In this document: in pieces, positions 27,318 to 38,030 of the stretch
Position numbering within the stretch: position 1 is the first letter of the stretch
How the letters are laid out: the number at the start of each line of letters is the position of its first letter
Assembly: GCA_963798795.1 (NCBI GenBank)
Contig: CAWCUZ010000002.1
Location: 1,116,001-1,180,000 of the forward strand
DNA length: 64,000 nucleotides
Source of the DNA: CAWCUZ01 sp963798795
GTDB taxonomy: Bacteria; Acidobacteriota; Vicinamibacteria; Vicinamibacterales; SCN-69-37
Direction: 5' to 3'
Notes under the pieces: model-generated
What the model was told of the DNA's origin: nothing
The model's database searches: none
Seen by the model: the letters and a program-made list of their open reading frames with translations, nothing else
Made by a program: the position numbers and the translations under genes

Positions 27318-28667
27318 TCAGGCGAGGGTCTGCCGGACCGCCTCCGCGATCTCTTCCGCCCAGGCCTGGATGGTCGCCTGATCCTCGCCTTCGATCATGA
27401 TCCGCAGGAGCGGCTCGGTACCGGAGTAGCGGACGAGCAGCCGCCCGCGGCCGTCGAGCGCCGCCGAGACGTGCTCCATGGCCGCCGCAATCGCGGGCAC
27501 GCCGGCCACGTCCGCCTTGTCGCGCACGCGCACGTTCACCAGCGTTTGTGGATATGTCACGAGCTCGGCCGCCAGCTCGGCGAGCGGCCGGCCCGTGGCG
27601 GCCATCACCCGCAGCACCGCGAGCGCGGTCGCCAGGCCGTCACCGGTCCGCAGATGCTCGGCCAGGATGACATGCCCTGACTGCTCCCCGCCCAGGACGC
27701 AGCCGCGCCGCAGCATCTCGGCCATCACATGCTTGTCGCCGACCGGCGTGCGGACGAGCGCGATGTCGTGCTTGCGCAGCGCGAGCTCGAGGCCGATGTT
27801 GCTCATGACGGTGGCGACGACCGTGTTGGCGGCGAGCTGCCCCCGCCGCTGGCAGTCGAGGGCCAGGATCAGCAGCACCGCGTCGCCGTCCACCACGCGG
27901 CCCTGGTGGTCGACAAAGATGACGCGGTCGCCGTCGCCGTCGAACGCCACGCCGACCTGGCACCGGTCCGAAACCACCACGGCCGCGAGGCCGGCCGGAT
28001 GGGTGGATCCGCATGCCAGGTTGATGTTCCGTCCGTCCGGGGCCTCGCCGAGCGCGACGACCTCGAACCCGAGCTGATCGAACAGGCGGTGCGCCGTCGT
28101 CGTGGTGGCGCCGTTGGCCATGTCGAGGCCGATGCGCGCGCCCGCGAGTCGTCCCGGGTCGGGCAACAGCCGGCGCACATGATCGATGTAGGCCGCGGTC
28201 AGATCGGCGCGTTCGAGCGAGGCCTCGGCCCCGCTGGCGACCGACCACGCGCGGTCGGCCATGATCGCCTCGACCGCGCGTTCGTCGGCCTCGCCAAACT
28301 TGTGGCCCCGGCCCGAGAAGACCTTGATGCCGTTGTCCTGATAGGGATTGTGGGACGCGGAGATCACGACGCCGAGATCGAACTCGAGCGCGGCGGCCAG
28401 GTACGCGACCGCCGGCGTGGGCACGACGCCCGCGCTGGTGACCTGGGCGCCCTGCGACGCGGCGCCGCGCGCCAGCTCGCGCTCGATCCACTCGCCCGAC
28501 TCGCGGGTGTCGCGGCCGATCAGGATCCGCGGGCGGGCCGTGAACCGGCCCTCGCGCACCACCGCCGCGCCCAGGCGCGCGACGGTCGGCGGGTCGAGGG
28601 GCGGCAGTCCCGCGACGCCGCGCACGCCGTCGGTTCCGAACAGGACGGAGGAAGGCGGCGCCGCCAT
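27318..28667 (-). CDS. glmM: Phosphoglucosamine mutase
   Basis: 449 residues. The N-terminus has VLFGTDGVRGVAG; the phosphoserine loop is VVISASHNPYQDNGIK; the metal-binding loop is VAFDGDGDRVIFVD; GGEQSGHVIL binds sugar. It converts glucosamine-6-phosphate to glucosamine-1-phosphate for peptidoglycan and LPS. Position directly after cdaA-cdaR is the classical cdaA-cdaR-glmM arrangement, in which GlmM and CdaR modulate c-di-AMP synthesis. Confidence 0.96.
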   Translation of the reverse strand: MAAPPSSVLFGTDGVRGVAGLPPLDPPTVARLGAAVVREGRFTARPRILIGRDTRESGEWIERELARGAASQGAQVTSAGVVPTPAVAYLAAALEFDLGVVISASHNPYQDNGIKVFSGRGHKFGEADERAVEAIMADRAWSVASGAEASLERADLTAAYIDHVRRLLPDPGRLAGARIGLDMANGATTTTAHRLFDQLGFEVVALGEAPDGRNINLACGSTHPAGLAAVVVSDRCQVGVAFDGDGDRVIFVDHQGRVVDGDAVLLILALDCQRRGQLAANTVVATVMSNIGLELALRKHDIALVRTPVGDKHVMAEMLRRGCVLGGEQSGHVILAEHLRTGDGLATALAVLRVMAATGRPLAELAAELVTYPQTLVNVRVRDKADVAGVPAIAAAMEHVSAALDGRGRLLVRYSGTEPLLRIMIEGEDQATIQAWAEEIAEAVRQTLA

Positions 28668-28668
28668 G

Positions 28669-29592
28669 TCAGCGGATCCGGACCGCGACCGACGCGGGTT
28701 GAACCGACCCGAGCGTAAAGCCCTCGGGCAGGTCCACCTGCACCGGGAGCTGCTGCGTCTCGGGCGCGGCCTTGGAGACGACGACGTACGGCGTGATGGC
28801 GTGTTCGCTCAGCTGCTCGAGCTGGCCGCGTGGTCCGCGGATCTGGATGTCGACGGCCTCCGGCGACACCTGCGCGGACCGGCCCTTCGGCAACCCGCGG
28901 ACCTCCACGACCTGCGCCCCGACCAGACGTTCACCCTGGGCCGAGGACGCCGGAATGATCCCGATGCGCACGCGGGCCGAGCGCGGTTCGAGCACACGCA
29001 CCTCGGCGTCGGCCACGGCAATGCGCACCGTACGCGTCAGCGGCGCGGCGGCGCCATCAATCGAGATCAGCTCCGTCACCGCGTTGGGCAGCTCCCGGAC
29101 GCGGCTCTCCGGCCCGACGATCGTCACCGTGGCGGGATCGACCGACACCTCGCCGACCACGAAACCGGACGCCGGCTGGCCGTCGATGGTGGGAGTGACC
29201 GGCACGACCGCCGTCGCCGATCGTTCGAGCGTCAGCGTGACCGTCGGCGGATCGATCTGTGTCACCTGCACGCCGATGGGCGCCACCACGTCGTCGGTCC
29301 GGAGCGGGAACGGCCGCGGCGGCCCGGGCCGCGCGCCCGTGAGGTCCAGCACGGCGAACAAGTCCTTGCCGGGCTGCAGTCCGCTCACCTGGGTGGACGG
29401 ACCGCGCACCTGGACGGTGGTTTCCTCGAGCTGTTCGCCGGTGATTTCCACCGACGCCGGCACGTTGCGGTAAACGAGCGGCACGGCGACGCTGCGCTGC
29501 ACGAGGTGGCCGCTGACGGTGATCCACAGGAGCGTCCCGAGGCCGAGGGCCGCGATCTTCAACCCGACGTTGCGGAACGGATGCCAGGCCAT
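28669..29592 (-). CDS. cdaR: YbbR-domain regulator of diadenylate cyclase
   Basis: About 307 residues; I use ATG 29592 (TGATG overlap with the cdaA stop), though GTG 29595 is in frame. An N-terminal membrane helix (VGLKIAALGLGTLLWITVSG) is followed by repeated YbbR-type beta modules (SVAVPLVYRNVPASVEITGEQ; TAVVPVTPTIDGQPASGFVV; TRTVRIAVADAEVRVLEP; TQQLPVQVDLPEGFTLG). It is an extracytoplasmic partner that tunes CdaA activity. Confidence 0.9.
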   Translation of the reverse strand: MAWHPFRNVGLKIAALGLGTLLWITVSGHLVQRSVAVPLVYRNVPASVEITGEQLEETTVQVRGPSTQVSGLQPGKDLFAVLDLTGARPGPPRPFPLRTDDVVAPIGVQVTQIDPPTVTLTLERSATAVVPVTPTIDGQPASGFVVGEVSVDPATVTIVGPESRVRELPNAVTELISIDGAAAPLTRTVRIAVADAEVRVLEPRSARVRIGIIPASSAQGERLVGAQVVEVRGLPKGRSAQVSPEAVDIQIRGPRGQLEQLSEHAITPYVVVSKAAPETQQLPVQVDLPEGFTLGSVQPASVAVRIR

Positions 29593-30407
29593 CACGCCTC
29601 CACGTCGGAGGGCTCGGCCTCCTGGACGCCCGCCCGTCCGTGCAGCACGAGCGCCTGCAGCCGGGCCCGGAGGTCGGCCCCGCTCAGGCGGCGTTCGATC
29701 TGACCTCGAAGCGCGAGGGAGATTTCACCGCGCTCCTCCGACACGACCACCGCGATCGCGTCGGTCTCCTCGGTGAGGCCGATGGCGGCGCGATGGCGCG
29801 TGCCGAGGTCGCGGTCGAGCTGCGGGTTGACGGCCAGCGGCAGAAAGCAGGCGGCCGCGGCCAGCCGATCCTCCTGCACGATCACCGCGCCGTCATGCAG
29901 CGGCGTGGACGGCTGGAAGATCGTCGTCAGCAGGTCGTAGCTGACGAGCGCGTCCACCGGGATGCCGCTCTCGATGTAGTTGCGCAGGCCGATCTCGCGT
30001 TCCATGACGATGATGGCGCCGACCCGCGCCTTCGACAGCATGCCCGCCGCGGTGACGATTTCCTCGATCGTCTCCGCCACCTCGGTCGTGCGCGCGAAGT
30101 ACCGGAAGAACGGCGCCCGGCCCAGGTGCGACAGGGCGCGCCGCACGTCGGACTGGAACAGCACGATGGCGGCGAACACGCCGTAGACGAGCAGGTTGCG
30201 GATCAACCAGTTGACCGTCCGGAGCGGAAAGAGCTGCGAGATGTAGAACAGCAGCAGGACGAGCGCGAATCCCGTCGCCATCTGCATGGCGCGGGTGCCA
30301 CGGATCAGCTTCAGCGCCTCGTAGATCAGCAGCGAGACAATGAGGATGTCGACGACGTCCCACCACGACACCGAGACGCGCCGCAGCAGGTCGGGCAGCG
30401 AATCCAT
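29592..30407 (-). CDS. cdaA: Diadenylate cyclase CdaA
   Basis: 271 residues. Three N-terminal helices (about residues 15-85) anchor it. The DisA_N catalytic domain follows with DGA at 172-174 (PLHDGAV) and RHR at 204-206 (LGTRHRAAIG), the two catalytic motifs. It makes c-di-AMP from two ATP. Presence implies c-di-AMP signalling in this organism. It overlaps cdaR and lies 8 bases after folP. Confidence 0.95.
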   Translation of the reverse strand: MDSLPDLLRRVSVSWWDVVDILIVSLLIYEALKLIRGTRAMQMATGFALVLLLFYISQLFPLRTVNWLIRNLLVYGVFAAIVLFQSDVRRALSHLGRAPFFRYFARTTEVAETIEEIVTAAGMLSKARVGAIIVMEREIGLRNYIESGIPVDALVSYDLLTTIFQPSTPLHDGAVIVQEDRLAAAACFLPLAVNPQLDRDLGTRHRAAIGLTEETDAIAVVVSEERGEISLALRGQIERRLSGADLRARLQALVLHGRAGVQEAEPSDVEA

Positions 30408-30415
30408 GGGCGGTG

Positions 30416-31246
30416 TCAGCGTATCAGAGCGTCGGCCGTCCGGACGACCTGACGCATCCCGGCCACGTCGTGGACCCGCACGACGTGGGCGCCCAGCAGG
30501 ACGGCGGCGGCCACCGCGGCCGCGGTCCCCCAGACCCTGGCGGCGGGCGGCACGTCGCCGAGCGTCGCCTTGAGGAACGACTTGCGGGACGGGCCGACGA
30601 GCAGCGGCCGGCCGAGGGCGGCCAGCTCCGGCAGCCGCGCCAGCGCCTCGAACGAATGCTCGGCGCGCTTGGCAAAGCCGAGGCCCGGGTCGAGCATGAT
30701 GCGCTCGCGCGGGATGCCGGCGGCCTCAGCGGCCTCGAGTCGTTCCTGCAGTTCGCGGCCAATCTCGCCGGCCACGTCATCGTAACGGGCGAGGTTGTAC
30801 ATCCGGTCGGAGCGGCCGCGGGTGTGCATCAGGATGACCGCCGCGCGGCGCCGGGCCACGACCCCGGCCAGGGCGGGATCGTAGGTCAGGGCGCTGATGT
30901 CGTTGACGATCGTGGCGCCCAGATCGAGCGCGCGCTCGGCGACCTCGGCCTTGTAGGTATCGATCGAGATCGGGAGATCGAGGCGGCCGCGCAGGCCCGC
31001 GAGCACGGGCGCCACGCGGCGCAGTTCCTCGTCGGCCGGGAGCGGTGCGGCGCCGGGCCGTGTGGATTCCCCCCCGATGTCGATGAGGTCCGCGCCGTCG
31101 CGGGCCATCTGCAGGGCGCCGGCGACGGCACTGTCGGGATCGAAGCGCTCGCCGGCGTCGGCAAAGGAATCCGGCGTGACGTTGACAATCCCCATGACGA
31201 GCGTGCGGACGCCCAGATCGAGGCGCCGCCCGTCGGGAAGGGGCAC
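30416..31246 (-). CDS. folP: Dihydropteroate synthase
   Basis: 276 residues from GTG 31246. VMGIVNVTPDSFADAG (pterin loop) and DLIDIGGESTRPGAAP (loop 2) are diagnostic; IVNDISAL, PGLGFAKR and GPSRKSFL follow in order. It joins pABA to the pterin pyrophosphate in folate synthesis. It lies 23 bases after ftsH. Confidence 0.96.
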   Translation of the reverse strand: MPLPDGRRLDLGVRTLVMGIVNVTPDSFADAGERFDPDSAVAGALQMARDGADLIDIGGESTRPGAAPLPADEELRRVAPVLAGLRGRLDLPISIDTYKAEVAERALDLGATIVNDISALTYDPALAGVVARRRAAVILMHTRGRSDRMYNLARYDDVAGEIGRELQERLEAAEAAGIPRERIMLDPGLGFAKRAEHSFEALARLPELAALGRPLLVGPSRKSFLKATLGDVPPAARVWGTAAAVAAAVLLGAHVVRVHDVAGMRQVVRTADALIR

Positions 31247-31269
31247 GGTGAACCGCGCGCGGATCGGGG

Positions 31270-33189
<1,920 letters not shown>

Positions 33190-33237
33190 GCTGCACCAGG
33201 GGCGCCGGCCCGGTCGGGACCGGTCGACCCCGTATCC

Positions 33238-34674
33238 TTATTGTCGCACTGGGACCACATTCAAGACTACCATGCCGGCCGCCTGCGAGCGGACGCGGCA
33301 CTCCTCGGCAATCGTCAGTCCCACCACCCACACGATGTGTCCACGGCCATCCACCACGAGCGGCACCGCATCGCGGACCGCGCGCGGAACCTTGCGGTCG
33401 ACCAGCACATCCTGTAGCTTCCGACGTCCCGGGGCCCCGAGCGGCCGCAGCCAATCGCCCGGAAGCCGGTTACGGACCTGCAGCGGCCGGGTGAACGTCC
33501 CCTCCTGCAGGACGGCCGTCTCGCCCGAGGCGCTCGCCGGAATCGCGGCGGCGCTGCACGTCGCCCTCAACACTACGCCGGCCTCGGGCACCTCCACTTC
33601 GCCGGGCACATCGAGCGTTCGCGACGGCCAGCACGCCGCCTTGGCGTTGCCCGGACCCGGCCGCACCTCGCGCGATCCCGCGTGGCCTCGACTCCACAGC
33701 CACATCTCCGGTCCGCGCACCTGCACGGCCACGCCCGGCAGATCCAGGTGCCCGTCCTGACGACCCCCGCCCGCCAGGTCGCGAACGGCCTCGACGTGCC
33801 GGGCGGCTGGCGGCGTTCCCGGCGCGCCCTGCTCGAGCAGGCGCCGGATGAGCCGCCGGGCCAAGGGAACGGGCAGCCCCACGAGGGCGGCCCTGTTCAG
33901 TTGGACACCGTTTCTATCGGATAAGACGACATCGGCGGCCAGTTCGATTGCCCGGGCCTCCAGAAAGGCCTCGTCGGCCTCCGCCAGCGCCGCAAGGCGG
34001 CCCAGCGCCGCCACGCCACCCGGTGCCAGCCGTTCGATGACGGGCATCAGGTCGCGGCGAAGCAGGTTGCGGGGAATGGCGGTGTCGGCGTTCGTGGAGT
34101 CTTCGCAGTGCGGCTCGGCGTGCTCGGCCAGGAACCGTCTCAACTCGCGGCGCGGGCAGTCGAGCAGCGGCCGGATGAACACTCCGCGGCGGGCGCGAAT
34201 GCCGGCCAGGCCGCGAAGGCCGGCTCCGCGCAACAGCCGGAGCAGGACGGTCTCGGCCTGGTCGTCGAGCGTATGGCCCGTGGCCACCACCGTGGCGTCC
34301 AGGCGTCGAGCGGCGTCCTCGAGAATGCGGTACCGCAGGCGCCGGGCAGCGGCTTCCAGCGACTGGCGCGCGGCACGCGCCTCGGCGGCCACGTCGACAC
34401 GCCCGACCTCGACCGGGTGGCCGAGCCGCGCGGCGAGCGCGCGCACGAACGATTCGTCGCGTTCGGCCTCGTCTCCGCGCAGGCCGTGATTGACGTGGAT
34501 GAGACCCGCGACCGTCCAGCCGCGATGCGATGCCCGGGCCAGCTCGTGCAGCAGAAAGGTCAGGGCGACGGAGTCGGAACCGCCCGACACCGCGACCGCC
34601 ACACGGTCATCGCGCCGAAGGAGGCTCCCGCGCCGGATCGAGTCCAGGACGCGCGCGTGAAGGCTCGATGCCAC
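33238..34674 (-). CDS. tilS: tRNA(Ile)-lysidine synthase
   Basis: PP-loop ATPase: VAVAVSGGSDSVALTFLLHEL, then IHVNHGLRGDEAERDESF, ATGHTLDDQAETVLLRLLRGAGLRGL, and the C-terminal substrate domain ending VVDGRGHIVWVVG. I choose GTG 34674 (478 residues); the frame is open further upstream, but that part would be translated heptamer repeat and tRNA. TilS modifies C34 of tRNA-Ile(CAU) to lysidine so that it reads AUA. A CAU tRNA gene lies 80 bases upstream on the same strand. Confidence 0.93.
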   Translation of the reverse strand: MASSLHARVLDSIRRGSLLRRDDRVAVAVSGGSDSVALTFLLHELARASHRGWTVAGLIHVNHGLRGDEAERDESFVRALAARLGHPVEVGRVDVAAEARAARQSLEAAARRLRYRILEDAARRLDATVVATGHTLDDQAETVLLRLLRGAGLRGLAGIRARRGVFIRPLLDCPRRELRRFLAEHAEPHCEDSTNADTAIPRNLLRRDLMPVIERLAPGGVAALGRLAALAEADEAFLEARAIELAADVVLSDRNGVQLNRAALVGLPVPLARRLIRRLLEQGAPGTPPAARHVEAVRDLAGGGRQDGHLDLPGVAVQVRGPEMWLWSRGHAGSREVRPGPGNAKAACWPSRTLDVPGEVEVPEAGVVLRATCSAAAIPASASGETAVLQEGTFTRPLQVRNRLPGDWLRPLGAPGRRKLQDVLVDRKVPRAVRDAVPLVVDGRGHIVWVVGLTIAEECRVRSQAAGMVVLNVVPVRQ

Positions 34675-34682
34675 GGCGCTTC

Positions 34683-34745
34683 TGCCTTCTTCCCTCTTCC
34701 TTCTTCTGCCTTCTGCCTTCTGCCTTCTGCCTTCTGCCTTCTGTC
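34683..34745 (-). repeat. (GGCAGAA)n heptamer array before tilS
   Basis: On the minus strand at least four perfect GGCAGAA units plus degenerate GAAGAGGGAA-like forms fill the space between the CAU tRNA and the tilS start. Repeated AGAAGG gives several Shine-Dalgarno-like sites. It uses the same unit as the tract before BMC-P1. Confidence 0.85.
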
Positions 34746-34753
34746 TTTCAAAT

Positions 34754-34830
34754 TGGTGCCGGTGCAGGGACTTGAACCCCGGACGCTGCGGATATGAGCC
34801 GCATGCTCTAACCAACTGAGCTACACCGGC
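34754..34830 (-). tRNA. tRNA with CAU anticodon (elongator Met or Ile2)
   Basis: On the minus strand a 77-base cloverleaf begins GCCGGTGTAGCTCAGTTGG and ends with encoded CCA. Acceptor GCCGGTG pairs with CACCGGC; D arm GCTC/GAGC; anticodon stem TGCGG/CCGCA with loop CTCATAT; T arm CGGGG-TTCAAGT-CCCTG. The first acceptor pair is G1-C72, which rules out an initiator tRNA (C1xA72 in bacteria). Whether it is elongator Met or the lysidine-modified Ile2 cannot be settled from the sequence; its closeness to tilS makes Ile2 worth checking. Confidence 0.95.
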
Positions 34831-34849
34831 GTAATTGACGATGATAGCA

Positions 34850-34998
34850 GGGTGCGGAGTGCGAGGTGCAGAGTGCGACCGTACCGTTCGAAATGAGCGC
34901 GGGTCCGTCCCCGAACTTCAGGGACCGACCCGGTGGCCCGCCGGTGCGATCCGCTCGCAGGCAAGTGACAGCCGCTGGCCGGTCGGTGCGATCCGTTC
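34850..34998. repeat. Degenerate GTGCGGN heptamers and a 21-base repeat
   Basis: This gene-free stretch begins with gtgcgga gtgcgag gtgcaga gtgcgac (34855-34880), a degenerate form of the heptamer array at 40663. From about 34915 to 34995, read on the minus strand, there are three units of about 21 bases beginning GGATCGCACCG, GGCTGTCACTTG and GGATCGCACCG. I see no gene in it. Confidence 0.6.
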
Positions 34999-35016
34999 GG
35001 CCCGGGTGGGTGCGCG

Positions 35017-35967
35017 CTATGACTTGAGCGCCGCCGCCAGGAGCGGCAGCATGATCTCGTGGTGTCCGGTGAAGCTGTAGCCGCGGCCGACGCCGACGAC
35101 CGGGCGCCGCACGACATTCGTTTCAGGCCGGTACATGCGGAGGAAATCGAAATTCGCGGTCGTCAGGCCGTCGAGTGAGATCCCGCGGTTGCGCACGAGC
35201 GCCACGGCCTTGAGGAAGACTTCGGGCAGCAGCACCGCCGATCCCCAGTTCAGGTACACGCCCTGCTCGAGCCTGGCGACGAACGACGTGAAGTAGCGGA
35301 AGTCGCGCAGACTTCCCGCGCCAATCGCTTCGCCCGAGGCCGACGGGTGCATGTGGATGATGTCGGTGCCGATCCCGACGTGCACCGTCACCGGAATCTG
35401 GAGCCGCGCGGCAGCGACCAGCAGGCTGAACCGGCCGAAGTGCGGATGCGGTCCGGCCGTCAGGAACGCGGCGACGGCCTGCCCCAGGCCGAGGCCACGC
35501 CCCACGCCGTCGGCGATCGCCTCGTTCAGCAGCCGCCCGGTCTCGTCCGCGACGCCGAACTGGCCGGGCCCGAGCGCCGCATCCACGTCCTCGGAGGTCG
35601 CACCCGAAAGGGCGAGCTCGAAGTCGTGGATCAGGCCGGCGCCGTTGAGCGCGAGCGCCGAGACGAACCCGCGCTCCATCAGATCGATGAGCACGGGGGA
35701 GAGGCCGGTCTTGATCACGTGGGCGCCGACTCCCCAGACGAGGCCGCGGTCATCGGCGGCGGCGGCGCGCATGGCTTCGACGAGGGCGCGGAAGTCGGCG
35801 GCGGCCAGCAGGTTCGGCAGCGCCGTCAGCCAGCCGCTCAGACCACTGGACGGATCCCACGGCCGCGCGAAGTCCTCGTGGCGCGCCTTGCTCTCACGCG
35901 AGGCAAGCGGGTAGGTCCTCACGCCCGACACGTCGAATTCGCCGTACGTGAACTTCAAGGCGGTCAT
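35017..35967 (-). CDS. Deoxyhypusine-synthase-like protein
   Basis: 316 residues from ATG 35967. GVGAHVIKTGLSPVLIDLMERGFVSALALNGAG followed by FELALSGATSEDVDAALGPGQFG and VTVHVGIGTDIIHMHPSASGEAIG resemble the NAD-binding and active-site region of the deoxyhypusine/homospermidine synthase family. Eukaryotic-type hypusination is not expected in bacteria, so the substrate is unknown. I do not find the classical lysine context of true DHS. Its ATG overlaps the queA stop (ATGA), so it is co-translated with a tRNA-modification gene. Confidence 0.6.
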   Translation of the reverse strand: MTALKFTYGEFDVSGVRTYPLASRESKARHEDFARPWDPSSGLSGWLTALPNLLAAADFRALVEAMRAAAADDRGLVWGVGAHVIKTGLSPVLIDLMERGFVSALALNGAGLIHDFELALSGATSEDVDAALGPGQFGVADETGRLLNEAIADGVGRGLGLGQAVAAFLTAGPHPHFGRFSLLVAAARLQIPVTVHVGIGTDIIHMHPSASGEAIGAGSLRDFRYFTSFVARLEQGVYLNWGSAVLLPEVFLKAVALVRNRGISLDGLTTANFDFLRMYRPETNVVRRPVVGVGRGYSFTGHHEIMLPLLAAALKS

Positions 35968-37016
35968 AGTATCAGCATCGCATCGCCGTAACTGTAGAAG
36001 CGGAAGCCGCGCGCGACGGCTTCGCGATACGCCGCCAGCACCAGATCGCGCCCCGCAAACGCCGCGACCAGCATCAGCAGCGACGAGCGCGGCAGGTGGA
36101 AGTTCGTGATGAGGGCGTCCATCACCCGGAACCGGTACCCGGGATGGATGAACAGATCGGTGCGCCCGCGACCGGCGCGGACGCCGCCGGTTCCGTCGGC
36201 CGCGGTCTCGAGCGCCCGCGTCGTCGTGGTGCCGACGGCGACGACCCGCCCCCCGGCGCGACGCGTGGAGCCGACGGCGTCGGCGGCCGCGGCCGGAACC
36301 TCGTACGACTCGGCGTCCATCACGTGCGCCTCGACGTCGTCTACGCGCACGGGCTTGAACGTGCCGTAGCCGACGTGGTGGGTGAGAGTGGTGCGCCCGA
36401 TGCCGCGCGCGTCGAGCGCGGCGAGCAGCGCCTCGTCGAAGTGGAGGCCGGCCGTGGGCGCCGCGACCAATCCGCGCGCCCGCGCGAAGACGGTCTGATA
36501 GCGCTCCCGGTCCTCCGGCGTATCCGCGCGATGGATGTAGGGCGGCAGCGGCACGTGGCCGACCTCGTCCACCGCCGCCTCGACCGACGCCGCCCCCTCG
36601 GCCGCCAGCCGCACGACGCGCCGGCCATGGAACCGGGACGCGAGGATCTCGGCGCGAACGACGACGCCTGGCGCCCGCGCGGGATCCTCGAACACGATCC
36701 GCGCCCCCGGCTTCAGCCTCTGGCCGGGATGCACGAGCGCCTGCCACTCGTCCCCGTCCAGTCGCTCGACCAGCAGGCACTCGACGGCACCGCCGCTCGG
36801 GTCGCGGCGCCCGAGCAGGCGCGCCGGGAACACGCGGGTGTCGTTGACCACGAGCAGGTCGGCGGGCGTGAGCAGATCCGGCAGGGCGCGCATGGTCGTT
36901 TCCCGCCAGGCCCCGGCGGCCCGGTCGAGGACGAGCAGCCGCGAGGCGCCGCGCGGCCGCGGCTGCTGCGCGACGAGTTCCGGCGGCAGGTCGAAATCGA
37001 AATCGGCGACGCGCAC
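35964..37016 (-). CDS. queA: S-adenosylmethionine:tRNA ribosyltransferase-isomerase
   Basis: 350 residues from GTG 37016: FDFDLPPELVAQQP, LLVVNDTRVFPARLLGR, LVAAPTAGLHFDEALL, VVAVGTTTTRALET, LITNFHLPRSSLLMLVAAFAG are the QueA signatures in order. It transfers the ribosyl part of SAM to preQ1 in tRNA to give epoxyqueuosine. It lies 15 kb from queE-queC. Confidence 0.96.
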   Translation of the reverse strand: MRVADFDFDLPPELVAQQPRPRGASRLLVLDRAAGAWRETTMRALPDLLTPADLLVVNDTRVFPARLLGRRDPSGGAVECLLVERLDGDEWQALVHPGQRLKPGARIVFEDPARAPGVVVRAEILASRFHGRRVVRLAAEGAASVEAAVDEVGHVPLPPYIHRADTPEDRERYQTVFARARGLVAAPTAGLHFDEALLAALDARGIGRTTLTHHVGYGTFKPVRVDDVEAHVMDAESYEVPAAAADAVGSTRRAGGRVVAVGTTTTRALETAADGTGGVRAGRGRTDLFIHPGYRFRVMDALITNFHLPRSSLLMLVAAFAGRDLVLAAYREAVARGFRFYSYGDAMLIL

Positions 37017-37018
37017 GA

Positions 37019-38014
37019 TCAGTGCACGCGGCGGAGCGACGCGATCGTGGGAATCTTCGCCACGATGGCATCGTAGAACGCCTGCGCGAGCACCTGGTTG
37101 CCGGCCGGGGTCAGGTGGAGCCCGTCGGTGTTGATGAGGGTCGTCAGGTAGTTCGGGGTCGCGCCGAACGCGGCGTAGCCGTCGACGAGCACGGCGCCTT
37201 CGCTCGTCACCATCGGCCGGATGAGGTCGTTGGCCGGCGCGACCAGTTCCGGTACCTCGCCGCGCGGGGGCGAGCCGCCGGGCCGCTCGGGCAGCAGCGT
37301 GCTCACGAAGACGTACTGCACGCCGGCGGCCCGGGCGTTCCTGATGTCGGTGCGCAGGGCATCGAGAACGACCGGAACGGCGGCGGCGCCGTCGCCGTTG
37401 AGATCGTTGATGCCCTGCAGCAGCACGAGCACGTCGGGCCGATCGGCCGTGAGGACTCCGGGCAGGCGATTGACGCCCGCGCTCGCCCGCTCGCCGCCCA
37501 CGCCTTCGTTGATCACCTCGAAGCTCTGCACCGGATACCGCGACGACAACAGCGCTTTCAGATCGGTGGGGTACGAGTGGGGCGTGTCGATGCAGAACAG
37601 TCCCGTGGGACACTCGCCGCCGCCCGGGTCCTGTCCGTTCTGCCCTTCCGTCATGCTGTCGCCGAACGTCACGAACCGCGCGGCGCCCAGACGGGCGGGG
37701 GCGAGCGTGACCGCAAACGCGCACATCGCGCGCTGCGTGCCGGCGTCGGTCGCCTCGCACGACACGGCGGACGCGCCGAGCGGAAACGCGGTGCCCGAGG
37801 CGGGGGCGCACGTCACCTGCACGGGCGCCGTTCCGCCGTCCGAGACCGGCGCGGGATAGTTTACGGGGGTCGACGATCCGGTGACGCCGGACACGGTGAT
37901 GTCGGCGGGACAGGTCAGCCGCAGCAGGACCGGCGGCCTCTCCAGCGGCGCCGTCGGGCTGCATCCGGCCAGGATCACCGGCACGACGAGGGCGGTCGCG
38001 AGTCGGGTGCGCAT
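37019..38014 (-). CDS. SGNH/GDSL hydrolase lipoprotein with HYR-like domain
   Basis: 331 residues from ATG 38014 (an in-frame TTG lies 15 bases earlier). Signal ALVVPVILAGC gives a lipobox Cys. An HYR-like module follows (LTCPADITVSGVTGSSTPVNYPAP...GTAFPLGASAVSCEATDAG). The SGNH blocks are FVTFGDSMTEGQ (Ser), EGVGGERA (Gly), LLQGINDLNGDG (Asn) and NTDGLHLTPAGN (Asp-His). It is probably a surface or periplasmic esterase; substrate unknown. Confidence 0.88.
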   Translation of the reverse strand: MRTRLATALVVPVILAGCSPTAPLERPPVLLRLTCPADITVSGVTGSSTPVNYPAPVSDGGTAPVQVTCAPASGTAFPLGASAVSCEATDAGTQRAMCAFAVTLAPARLGAARFVTFGDSMTEGQNGQDPGGGECPTGLFCIDTPHSYPTDLKALLSSRYPVQSFEVINEGVGGERASAGVNRLPGVLTADRPDVLVLLQGINDLNGDGAAAVPVVLDALRTDIRNARAAGVQYVFVSTLLPERPGGSPPRGEVPELVAPANDLIRPMVTSEGAVLVDGYAAFGATPNYLTTLINTDGLHLTPAGNQVLAQAFYDAIVAKIPTIASLRRVH

Positions 38015-38030
38015 CGGGGCAGCCGGCAAA

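Noticed and set aside
34675..34815. Upstream extension of TilS (start at 34815)
   Set aside because: It would translate part of the tRNA and the GGCAGAA repeats; the conserved protein begins after GTG 34674.
34754..34830. Initiator tRNA-fMet
   Set aside because: First acceptor pair is G-C rather than the C1xA72 mismatch, and the anticodon stem lacks three consecutive G-C pairs next to the loop.
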